Below are positions 42,489 through 49,806 of a stretch of 64,000 bases of DNA, piece by piece. The first letter of the stretch is position 1, and every line of letters starts with the position of its first letter. A program made the position numbers and the translations under genes. This DNA is from Tuwongella immobilis (GTDB lineage Bacteria; Planctomycetota; Planctomycetia; Gemmatales; Gemmataceae), in assembly GCF_901538355.1 (NCBI RefSeq), contig NZ_LR593887.1, positions 4,316,920 through 4,380,919 of the forward strand, given 5' to 3'. Below the pieces are notes generated by a model. That model saw nothing but the letters and a program-made list of their open reading frames with translations, ran no database searches and was not told where the DNA came from.

Positions 42489-43244
42489 GTGTTGAAATCA
42501 TTCGGACCATTCCTGATCGGGTTAGCGGCATGCGCCCTCACCCTGGCGTCACGCTCGACTGACCTTCCTGCCCAGGACAAAAAGACCGAGGAGAAGAAGG
42601 CGGACAAGAAGGGCAAGGGAGGTCCGCCCGGTCTCATCAAGCCGGCGATGGCCGACACCGTGAAGGGGAACGTCTACGCCGACAACTGGTTTGTCCTTTA
42701 CATCAACGGCAAACTCACGGCTCTCGATCCCATCGACTTCATCCCGCACAACGTCGTCTCGGTCGACATCCTGCCCGAGTACCCGATGACCATCGCGGTG
42801 ATGGCGAAGGACAACGCTGACCCCACGACCGGGCTGGAGTACGGCACTAACATCGGCGACGGCGGGTTCATCCTCAAGTTTGGCGACGGGACGGTGACGA
42901 ACGCTAAGTGGAAGGCGAAGTGCTTCTTTACCGGCCCGCTCGACAAGGACGTGAAGAACCCGAAGGTCAAGCATGATCCGATCCCCGACAACTGGTGGGC
43001 GGTGGACTTCGATGACAGCAAATGGGACACCGCCACCGAGTACGCCGAAGAGCGGGTGAACCCGAAGGAGTCCTTCTACAAGTTCGACTTCAAGGACGCC
43101 AAGTTCATCTGGACCGCCGACCTCGACCTCGACAACACGGTGATCTTCCGCCACCGGGTCGAGAAGCCCAACTGGAAGCCTCGTTGGAACACCAAACCGA
43201 ACCACGACATCTCCGGCGCGCTGCCGTGGAGGGCCGGAAAGTGA
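42489..43244 (+). CDS. Exported protein of the sigma-factor operon
   Basis: 251 residues from GTG 42489. Signal peptide (SFGPFLIGLAACALTLAS), a lysine-rich linker (KKTEEKKADKKGKGG), then a beta-rich domain with several W residues (NWFVLYINGKLTALDPIDFIPHNVVSVDILPEYPMTIAVMAKDN). The domain resembles a carbohydrate-binding or jelly-roll fold, but the family is not certain. It overlaps the next gene by four bases. Confidence 0.65.
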   Translation: MLKSFGPFLIGLAACALTLASRSTDLPAQDKKTEEKKADKKGKGGPPGLIKPAMADTVKGNVYADNWFVLYINGKLTALDPIDFIPHNVVSVDILPEYPMTIAVMAKDNADPTTGLEYGTNIGDGGFILKFGDGTVTNAKWKAKCFFTGPLDKDVKNPKVKHDPIPDNWWAVDFDDSKWDTATEYAEERVNPKESFYKFDFKDAKFIWTADLDLDNTVIFRHRVEKPNWKPRWNTKPNHDISGALPWRAGK

Positions 43245-45136
43245 AAACGTACATCTGGACCGCCCTGGCACTCGCTGCCGCCCTGCTCTCCACCGGCTCC
43301 GTGTCGGCCCACGACGGCGACCACCCCCCGGACATGCGGGTGTGGCGGGACACGGACGGCCTGTTCGAGATTGAAGGCTCGTTCGTGCTGGCCCGCGACG
43401 GGCGGGTGCAAATCCTCAAGCACGGCGGGTCCGTGGTGTGGGTACCGCTCGACAAACTGAGCGAGGCCGACCGCGCATGGGTCCGTGATCGCGTCGAGGT
43501 GATCCGCAGGATCAACGGGGCGTCGCCGGACTCCCGCCCCGACACGCCGTCGCCCGCATCATCCGCAGTGGGGGCCGGCGGGTCCGCCGACCCGACCTGG
43601 GAGGTTGTCGCCGTCTTCGTCGCGGTGATCGTCGCGGCGGCGGCTCGGAAGGCGGTCGGGAACAAGCGGAGCGGCGTGGTCGCCACGGTGCTTGTCATCA
43701 CCGGCGCGGCGGGCGTTCTCGCCACCGCCCAGGACGGCAAGCCGAAGTCGGCGATCCAGACCCACTTCGAGCCGTTCAAGGACAAACTCAAGTTCCGCAG
43801 CGACGACAAGTGGTTCTACGTCGAGTCGAACGGGATGCCCGACCACCCGATGATGGTCGGCATCACGGCGTGGCAACAGCAGTTGCCGATCCCGCAAGCC
43901 TACACGGGGCGGAATGCGTGGCAGATTCCTCTGTTTCCGAAGCTGTCCGACAAGCCCGTGTCGGCGAAGAAGGAATTGTTCCGGGGGGCCATCGCCTTGG
44001 CCGCGAACGGGGTGCCGATCTTCAACCCGATCAAGAACGACGGCAGGACCGACACGTTCCTGGCCGGCGAACTGGACGAGTACGGTGGTCACTGCGGGCG
44101 GGCCGACGACTACCACTACCACACCGCCCCTGTCCATCTGGAGAAGGTCGTTGGCAAGGGCAACCCCATCGGCTACGCCCTCGACGGCTTCCCCCTGTAC
44201 GGCTTCACCGACGCGGACGGGAAGGAGCCGACCGACCTCGACGAGTTCAACGGCCGGACGGAGAAGGACGGCTACCGCTACTACTCGACCAAGAAGTACC
44301 CCTACGTCAACGGCGGGTTGCGGGGTGTCGTCACTGTGAAGGACGACCAGATCGACCCGCAGCCACGGGCTTACTCACCCCGACCTGCCCTCACACCGCT
44401 GCGCGGGGCCAAGATCACCGGGTTCGAGCGGGACGACGACAAGAAGACGGTGACGGTGAAGTACGAGCAGGGCGGGAAGGTCGGTTCGGTGAAGTACACC
44501 GCCGCCGCCGACAGTTACCAGTTCGAGTTCACCGAACCCGGTGGGAAGACGACAACCGAGACGTACAAGGTCCGCGAAGACGGCAAGCGCCCACCGCCCA
44601 AGAAAGACGGCCCGCCGAAGAAAGAAGACCGGCCACCCCCGCCCAAGAAAGACGGCCAACCGCCCAAGGCGAAGGACGGGTTCACACTGTCCAGCCCGGC
44701 CTTCGAGCAAAACGGCAAGATGCCCGCCGAGTTCACTGGTGACGGCGATGGCGTGTCGCCACCGCTGAAATGGTCTGGCGCACCGGACGGAACGAAATAC
44801 TACGCCCTCCAACTGTGGCACAAACCAAAGGCCAACGGCAACGAAGTGAAGTCGTATTGGGTGGTCACGAACATCCCCGCCACCGTCACGGGCCTGGAGA
44901 AGAACAGCAAAGGCGTCGGCAAGGACGGGATCAACGACAAGAAGCGCACCGGCTACGACCCGATGAACTCGAAGGGACCGGGTGCGAAGGAGTACCACGT
45001 CACGCTGTATGCCCTGTCCGCCGAGCCGAAGTTCGACACGGACAAGGTGACACGGGCCGATCTGCTCAAGGCGATCAAGGACATCACCCTCGCCGAGACG
45101 ACGCTCAGTTACACCTACGAACGCAAAGCGAAATAA
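43241..45136 (+). CDS. SHD1-YHYH-PEBP three-domain exported protein
   Basis: 631 residues from GTG 43241. Signal peptide, SHD1-like domain (residues 28-85: DGLFEIEGSFVLARDGRVQILKHGGSVVWVPLDKLS), two hydrophobic segments (about 120-165), then YHYH domain (residues 175-370; CGRADDYHYHTAPVHL near 285-300). A charged PPKK linker leads to a C-terminal YbhB/RKIP-type PEBP domain (residues 480-631; FTGDGDGVSPPLKWSGAPDGTKYYAL, YWVVTNIPATV, EYHVTLYAL). The YHYH and PEBP domains are well supported; their joint role is unknown. Confidence 0.8.
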   Translation: MKTYIWTALALAAALLSTGSVSAHDGDHPPDMRVWRDTDGLFEIEGSFVLARDGRVQILKHGGSVVWVPLDKLSEADRAWVRDRVEVIRRINGASPDSRPDTPSPASSAVGAGGSADPTWEVVAVFVAVIVAAAARKAVGNKRSGVVATVLVITGAAGVLATAQDGKPKSAIQTHFEPFKDKLKFRSDDKWFYVESNGMPDHPMMVGITAWQQQLPIPQAYTGRNAWQIPLFPKLSDKPVSAKKELFRGAIALAANGVPIFNPIKNDGRTDTFLAGELDEYGGHCGRADDYHYHTAPVHLEKVVGKGNPIGYALDGFPLYGFTDADGKEPTDLDEFNGRTEKDGYRYYSTKKYPYVNGGLRGVVTVKDDQIDPQPRAYSPRPALTPLRGAKITGFERDDDKKTVTVKYEQGGKVGSVKYTAAADSYQFEFTEPGGKTTTETYKVREDGKRPPPKKDGPPKKEDRPPPPKKDGQPPKAKDGFTLSSPAFEQNGKMPAEFTGDGDGVSPPLKWSGAPDGTKYYALQLWHKPKANGNEVKSYWVVTNIPATVTGLEKNSKGVGKDGINDKKRTGYDPMNSKGPGAKEYHVTLYALSAEPKFDTDKVTRADLLKAIKDITLAETTLSYTYERKAK

Positions 45137-45156
45137 TGCTTCTTTGAGGAGACGCC

Positions 45157-46548
45157 TTGACTCGCCAACTACTCACGCTGGCCGCGATACTGTTCGTGCC
45201 CACCATACTCCACGCCACAGAGCCGCCGCGCCCGAACATCATCCTGATGCTGGCCGACGATCAGGGGTGGAACGGCACCTCCGTCGCCATGCAACCGGAC
45301 GTACCCAGTTCCAAGAGCGACGTTCACAAGACACCTAACCTCGAAAAACTAGCGGCTCAGGGCATGAGGTTCTCGGCCGCGTATGCCCCGGCCCCGGTTT
45401 GCTCGCCGACCCGTATCAGCATTCTGACGGGTCGCAGCCCCGCCGCACTTCACTGGACGAAAGCCGCTTCGCCCGAGGCTGGCCGCAAGCTGATCGAGCC
45501 TACCAATGTGAAGGCCATCGCCGATGGCGAGACTACGGTCGCGGAACTGCTCCGCACCGCCGGTTACGCGACCGCACACTATGGCAAGTGGCACATCCGC
45601 GGCGGGGGACCGGCCAAACACGGTTACGACGACAGTGACGGCGACACCGGCAACGAGGAGGCGTTCAAATACACCGACCCGAACCCGGTCAACATCTTCG
45701 GCATGGTTAAGAGTGCGACCGCGTTCATGGAGAAGAGCAAGAAGGCCGGTAAGCCGTTCTACATCCAGATGTCGTGGAACGCGCTGCACGCCGCCGGGAA
45801 CGCCAACAAAGCAACGCTCGCCAAGTACGAGAAACTGAACCTCGGCAACGAGAAACGGACTCAAGTCGCAGCTATCACCGAAGACCTCGACACCGGCGTC
45901 GGGGCTCTATTGAAGGCCATTGACGACTTGGAACTGACCGGAACCACCTATGTGATTTACACCTCTGATAACGGCGCAGGGGCCGGCAGTCGCGGGGCGT
46001 TGCACGGCGGCAAGGGCGATGTCTACGAGGGCGGCATCCGCGTGCCGTTCATCGTTCGCGGGCCGGGAGTGAAGGCGAATTTGTGGTGCCACACTCGCGT
46101 TGTCGGGTACGACTTCCTGCCGACGTTCTGCGAGTGGGCCGGCGTGCCCGCCGTGAAGCTGCCGAAAGTGGTCGAAGGCGGGAGCCTCGTGAAGGTAATC
46201 GCGGACGGCAAAGGTGAGGTGAAGCGGCCGCGCGACGGATTGGTGTTCCATTTCCCGCACTACCAGGGCGCCCCCCCCCACTCGGCCATCATCGTCGGCG
46301 ACCTGAAACTCATGAAGTTCTACGAGGACAACCGCGTCCTGCTGTTCGATCTGGCCCAAGACCTGCGCGAGCAGACCGACCTGTCGAAGAAGCGACCAGA
46401 AGACACTGCGAAACTGGAAAAGCAGTTGACGGAGTACCTGAAGGCCGTGGATGCCCAGATGCCGACGCCAAATCCGAAATACGACCCGAAAGCCCCCCCA
46501 CCGCCCCAGAAGAAGAAGGGCAGCAAGAACGACAAGGATACCGAGTAA
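45157..46548 (+). CDS. Sulfatase (formylglycine-dependent), exported
   Basis: 463 residues from TTG 45157. Signal peptide, PNIILMLADDQGWNG with metal-binding D34-D35, and CSPTR at residues 82-86, the C-x-P-x-R sequence converted to formylglycine by a maturase. Further motifs: GKWHI, YTSDNGAGAG, GGIRVPFIVRGPG. Planctomycetes encode many sulfatases acting on sulfated polysaccharides. The lysine-rich C-terminus (PPPPQKKKGSKNDKDTE) is unusual. Confidence 0.93.
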   Translation: MTRQLLTLAAILFVPTILHATEPPRPNIILMLADDQGWNGTSVAMQPDVPSSKSDVHKTPNLEKLAAQGMRFSAAYAPAPVCSPTRISILTGRSPAALHWTKAASPEAGRKLIEPTNVKAIADGETTVAELLRTAGYATAHYGKWHIRGGGPAKHGYDDSDGDTGNEEAFKYTDPNPVNIFGMVKSATAFMEKSKKAGKPFYIQMSWNALHAAGNANKATLAKYEKLNLGNEKRTQVAAITEDLDTGVGALLKAIDDLELTGTTYVIYTSDNGAGAGSRGALHGGKGDVYEGGIRVPFIVRGPGVKANLWCHTRVVGYDFLPTFCEWAGVPAVKLPKVVEGGSLVKVIADGKGEVKRPRDGLVFHFPHYQGAPPHSAIIVGDLKLMKFYEDNRVLLFDLAQDLREQTDLSKKRPEDTAKLEKQLTEYLKAVDAQMPTPNPKYDPKAPPPPQKKKGSKNDKDTE

Positions 46549-46565
46549 CACCGGAGGCCACGGCC

Positions 46566-48020
46566 ATGTTGCGACAGATTTTCGGCTGTGCGGGGTTGTT
46601 CGCTGCGACACTCGTTGCCATTTCTGCCCTGTGCGTTGACGGGGTGCGCGGACAGGACAAGAAAGGTGGCGGGCCGAAGCACGTCTTCGCCGGGATGCCG
46701 CCGGCGCCCCCGTTCAACGTGATCCTCGCCCGCCCCACCGACTTGTCGGTGACGGTCAGCGTGATGGCGTACAAGGATGTGATCGCTCGTATCAGCTACG
46801 GTATGTCATCCGGCAAGCTGGAAAAGCAGACTGATGACCGTCAACTCAAGAAGGGCGAGCCGGTCGAGTTCGTGCTGACCGGACTGGAACCGAACACTCG
46901 CTACTTCTACCGACTGCACACCCGTGATGGCGCGGAGAAGGAGTTCAAGGCCGACGACGAGCGGACCTTCCACACGCATCGGAAGCCCGGCAGTCCCTTC
47001 GTGTTCACGATTCAGTCCGATTCGCACCTCGACCAGAACACCCGCGCGGCGGTGTATGAGCGGACGCTGGCGAACGCCCTGGCCGACAAGCCGGACTTTC
47101 ACATCGACCTGGGCGACACGTTCATGACCGACAAGTACGGCAAGGACTATAAGGCCGCACTGCCGCAGTACATCGCTCAACGGTACTACTTCGGGCGGGT
47201 CGCGCATTCGGCCCCGCTCTTCCTTGTCCTCGGCAACCACGACGGCGAGAAGCGGGACGGCTACGACGGAACCACCGAGTGCATGTCGGTCTGGTCGTGT
47301 CTGAACCGGAAAAAACTGTTCCCGAACCCTTACCCAAACGGGTTCTACACCGGCAACAAGACCGAAGTGAAGCACGTCGGCCGGGTGGAGAACTACTATG
47401 CCTGGGAGTGGGGCGACGCGCTGTTCGTGGCCGTCGACCCGTTCTGGAACTCGCCCCGCGTCGGCAAGAACAACCCGGACGGCAACTGGACCCGCACGCT
47501 CGGCAAGGAGCAATACGAGTGGCTTGCCGCGACGCTCTCCGGGTCGAAGGCGAAGTTCAAGTTCGTGTTCACCCACCACCTCGTCGGCGGGCTGGACGAG
47601 AACAGTCGAGGCGGGAGCGAGGCGGCGACGCTGTACGAATGGGGTGGGAAGGGGAAAGACGGCAAGGACGTGTTCAAGGAGAAGCGACCGGGGTGGGACA
47701 TGCCGATCCACCAACTTCTGACCAAGCACAAGGCGTCGGTCGTGTTTCACGGGCACGACCACTTCTACGCTCATCAAGAACTGGACGACGTGAAGTACGT
47801 CATGGTCCCCCAACCGGGCCACCCTGGTATGGACCGCCTTCGGAATGTTGAGGATTACGGCTACATCCGCGGCGACTTCCTGCCGCCGTCCGGTCACATC
47901 CGCGTGACAGTGGCAGCGGATAAGGCAACTGTCGAGTACGTCCGCGCGTACCTGCCGCAGTCCGAAACGGCGACGCGGAAGAATGGGCAGGTGGGCCACG
48001 CATTCAAAATCGTCCCGTAG
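46566..48020 (+). CDS. Calcineurin-like metallophosphatase (purple acid phosphatase type), exported
   Basis: 484 residues. Signal peptide, fibronectin-like N-terminal domain (VTVSVMAYKDVIARISYG... LTGLEPNTRYFYRLHT), then catalytic metal motifs: SDSHLD, DLGDTF, GNHDGEK, THHLVGG and GHDHFYAH. The set is complete for a dinuclear metal phosphoesterase. Last gene of the ECF operon; probably degrades phosphate esters outside the cytoplasm. Confidence 0.9.
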   Translation: MLRQIFGCAGLFAATLVAISALCVDGVRGQDKKGGGPKHVFAGMPPAPPFNVILARPTDLSVTVSVMAYKDVIARISYGMSSGKLEKQTDDRQLKKGEPVEFVLTGLEPNTRYFYRLHTRDGAEKEFKADDERTFHTHRKPGSPFVFTIQSDSHLDQNTRAAVYERTLANALADKPDFHIDLGDTFMTDKYGKDYKAALPQYIAQRYYFGRVAHSAPLFLVLGNHDGEKRDGYDGTTECMSVWSCLNRKKLFPNPYPNGFYTGNKTEVKHVGRVENYYAWEWGDALFVAVDPFWNSPRVGKNNPDGNWTRTLGKEQYEWLAATLSGSKAKFKFVFTHHLVGGLDENSRGGSEAATLYEWGGKGKDGKDVFKEKRPGWDMPIHQLLTKHKASVVFHGHDHFYAHQELDDVKYVMVPQPGHPGMDRLRNVEDYGYIRGDFLPPSGHIRVTVAADKATVEYVRAYLPQSETATRKNGQVGHAFKIVP

Positions 48021-48178
48021 TGGTCTTGGCACCTATCCGCGTTCCGGCACTGACAAATAGGATCACCGCGCCTTTCGCCCCTCGCCCCGCTTGGTCGAAT
48101 TCCGGGGATTGGGTGAATTCCTGAGCGAATTCATTTAGGCAGTTGGTTGATTCTTGCTCCGCATGGCAGAGTTTCGCG

Positions 48179-48184
48179 GTACAA
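48179..48184 (+). promoter_or_regulatory. -10-like box TACAAT upstream of the AP2-like gene
   Basis: Five of six match to TATAAT, 38 bases upstream of ATG 48223. No convincing -35 at 17 bases. Weak support only. Confidence 0.3.
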
Positions 48185-48222
48185 TAGCAGTGCCCCGGAA
48201 CGACCTGCGAGCGAGGTGCCGA

Positions 48223-48519
48223 ATGCCAGGCGGCTATCGAGTGCGGCCGGTGAATAATCGCAACATCTATCAGGTTGGGTATCGCTTTCGGGTGCGGGTC
48301 CGATGGCGAGGGCGGCTGTACCACCTTGGCAGTTTCGGCACAATTGCCGAGGCCAAGGCATGCCGGAATGAGTGGATGCTCGTCCATCTCGGCCCGCATT
48401 GGCGAGAGATCCAGGCCAGTCATGATCGGTATCGAACGCTGGGCCGCCCGCTCGGCGACGGCAGCCCAAGCGATCCTCGGTTGATCGGCAAAGGCAATCG
48501 ACCGTTCAGCGCTAATTGA
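48223..48519 (+). CDS. Small AP2-like DNA-binding domain protein
   Basis: 98 residues from ATG 48223 with GAGG six bases upstream. NIYQVGYRFRVRVRWRGRLYHLGSFGTIAEAKACRNEWMLVHLG resembles the AP2-type DNA-binding domain seen in phage and homing proteins. The frame extends upstream to 48154, but a TACAAT -10-like box (48179-48184) lies inside that extension, so the shorter start is preferred. Not linked to a nuclease domain. Confidence 0.5.
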   Translation: MPGGYRVRPVNNRNIYQVGYRFRVRVRWRGRLYHLGSFGTIAEAKACRNEWMLVHLGPHWREIQASHDRYRTLGRPLGDGSPSDPRLIGKGNRPFSAN

Positions 48520-49048
48520 TGCTGAACTGGCCGGGGGCCGGGAGATCCCACTCGCCGCGCCCCCAGGCCAATTCTGCTTCGCCCACACAATTCATACGCA
48601 CGCCAAATTGCCCATGCAATCGCATCAGCGATGCCGCCACCAGCGGGACGCAGGATTCCTCTTTGCGGAAGTAACCCAGCATCCGCCGATAGCCCATCGC
48701 CAACCCAGTCCGCCAGGCGGCCAGAAAGAGCAGAGCTTTGGCTTTGTCCGCATTCATCGACCATCCGGCGAGGATTTCCAGGGTGTATCCATTGTCAAGC
48801 TGAGGGATCAACGATTGACCACAAAGGGCCAGTGCTATCGGGTTGTCTTCTGCATCCACGACTTGAATGGCGAAACGAGCCGCTTGCATCACCGCAAGAA
48901 ACGGTTCCATGGGCCAAGGTGACAAACAAACGTCCGCATCATTCCGACGGGCTTGAATACGCGTCAGAGCTTCGGGAAGACTGATCGGCTTGAGTTGGTA
49001 CTTTGGCTGTCGAGGTTGGCGATCGCGGTTTGCGGAAACCATCTTCAT
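48512..49048 (-). CDS. GNAT-like or related phage-type protein
   Basis: 178 residues from ATG 49048 (MKMVSANRDRQPRQPKYQLKPISLPEALTRIQ). The middle (AARFAIQVVDAEDNPIALALCGQ... TLEILAGWSMNADKAKALLFLAAWRTGLAMGYRRMLGYFRKEE) has the layout of a GNAT-type acetyltransferase with a small substrate domain. The family is not certain. It overlaps the AP2-like gene's end by 8 bases (convergent). Confidence 0.4.
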   Translation of the reverse strand: MKMVSANRDRQPRQPKYQLKPISLPEALTRIQARRNDADVCLSPWPMEPFLAVMQAARFAIQVVDAEDNPIALALCGQSLIPQLDNGYTLEILAGWSMNADKAKALLFLAAWRTGLAMGYRRMLGYFRKEESCVPLVAASLMRLHGQFGVRMNCVGEAELAWGRGEWDLPAPGQFSIN

Positions 49049-49130
49049 GGGCAATCCTCGGGACCGTCCGGGGTCAATGGGATTGTACCACACGGCACAG
49101 CAAACCGACACCGCCACCTCCAATCGGAAA

Positions 49131-49406
49131 TCAGTAGCGATAGCTGACATGTCGCCAGCCGTTCGCCTCGACCGTCTTCAGGAATCGCTCTTGCGACTCG
49201 CGGCCGGTGTACTCGACTTCCACCCGCGCTGATTCCCGATCACCCTTCGTCGGGATTCGCTCTTTGCCATGTTCGGTTGCGAATCGGATCGTGTTCGATT
49301 CCGGATCGCGGATGAGATGGATTTTCTCGTAGTTGGCCTTCCCTGCCCACTTGATCCAGACATGCCCCAGGTAGCCGTCGATCTCAGAAAAATCGATCAT
49401 GGACAT
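49131..49406 (-). CDS. Small hypothetical protein
   Basis: 91 residues from ATG 49406 (MSMIDFSEIDGYLGHVWIKWAGKANYEKIHLIRD). Beta-rich, with basic and acidic alternation; no recognised family. A longer frame upstream (to 49451) is possible. It lies 82 bases upstream of the other leftward gene and may share its transcript. Confidence 0.45.
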   Translation of the reverse strand: MSMIDFSEIDGYLGHVWIKWAGKANYEKIHLIRDPESNTIRFATEHGKERIPTKGDRESARVEVEYTGRESQERFLKTVEANGWRHVSYRY

Positions 49407-49549
49407 GACCCCACATATGAACTTGCGAACCCTATGTTCAGATGAACACAAGGAATGTAAATCATGACCATCAAAAGGTCAAGAGTGTGGAAGTGGTTTT
49501 TCAGAAAAAATGATTTGCGTCGGAATTTGCGCCACCGGTTGCGAAACAC

Positions 49550-49572
49550 GCAGTTTTCAGCCTGAAAACTGC
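49550..49572. repeat. Near-perfect 11-bp inverted repeat
   Basis: GCAGTTTTCAG and CTGAAAACTGC, separated by one base, lie directly beside the att-like fragment. It may be an integrase or excisionase arm site, or a terminator without a T run. Confidence 0.7.
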
Positions 49573-49577
49573 AATGT

Positions 49578-49597
49578 TTCGACTCCCGCCGCCTCCA
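49578..49597 (+). other. Displaced 3' end of a tRNA or tmRNA gene (candidate attR)
   Basis: TTCGACT (T loop), CCCGC (3' side of T stem), CGCCTCC (3' side of acceptor) and A (discriminator) appear in order, with no matching 5' T stem or gene body upstream. The sequence is the typical ending of a tRNA or tmRNA. It is followed three bases later by a terminator, as such genes normally are. Integrases commonly use the T-loop-to-3'-end segment as their core, leaving such a stub at the far border of an island. Confidence 0.6.
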
Positions 49598-49600
49598 CTG

Positions 49601-49637
49601 AAAGGCCGCTTGCGATTCGTCGCGGGTGGCCTTTTTT
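49601..49637 (+). terminator. Rho-independent terminator with UUCG-type tetraloop
   Basis: AAAGGCC pairs with GGCCTTT; inside, CTTGCGA pairs with TCGCGGG around loop TTCG; six T follow. It directly follows the RNA-gene stub. Its location inside the longest open frame of the cas fusion argues that the fusion starts later. Confidence 0.88.
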
Positions 49638-49806
49638 CATGGCGTCGTCGTTCTGCGGGGCGAGATTTGTTCGCGCGGGGATGAGGCTTTTTTTCGTTGC
49701 GTTGTCATTGCGTGTCGTGTTGGTTCGTAGCTGGATGGGGGACTGCGCGCCGCGGGTTGGGTGGCCGGCTGGGGTGCGCATCCGTGCAATCAGCGAGACG
49801 AATCGA

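Noticed and set aside
49578-49600. Degenerate CRISPR repeat, because GACTCCCG and TGAAA also occur in the array repeat
   Set aside because: Only 8 contiguous bases match; the order T loop, T stem, acceptor, discriminator and following terminator explains it better as an RNA-gene end.
49510-49806. N-terminal extension of the Cas6-RT-Cas1 gene by 99 residues
   Set aside because: The stretch contains an RNA-gene stub and a strong terminator, has no Cas6-like sequence, and ATG 49807 starts right before the conserved Cas6 beginning.
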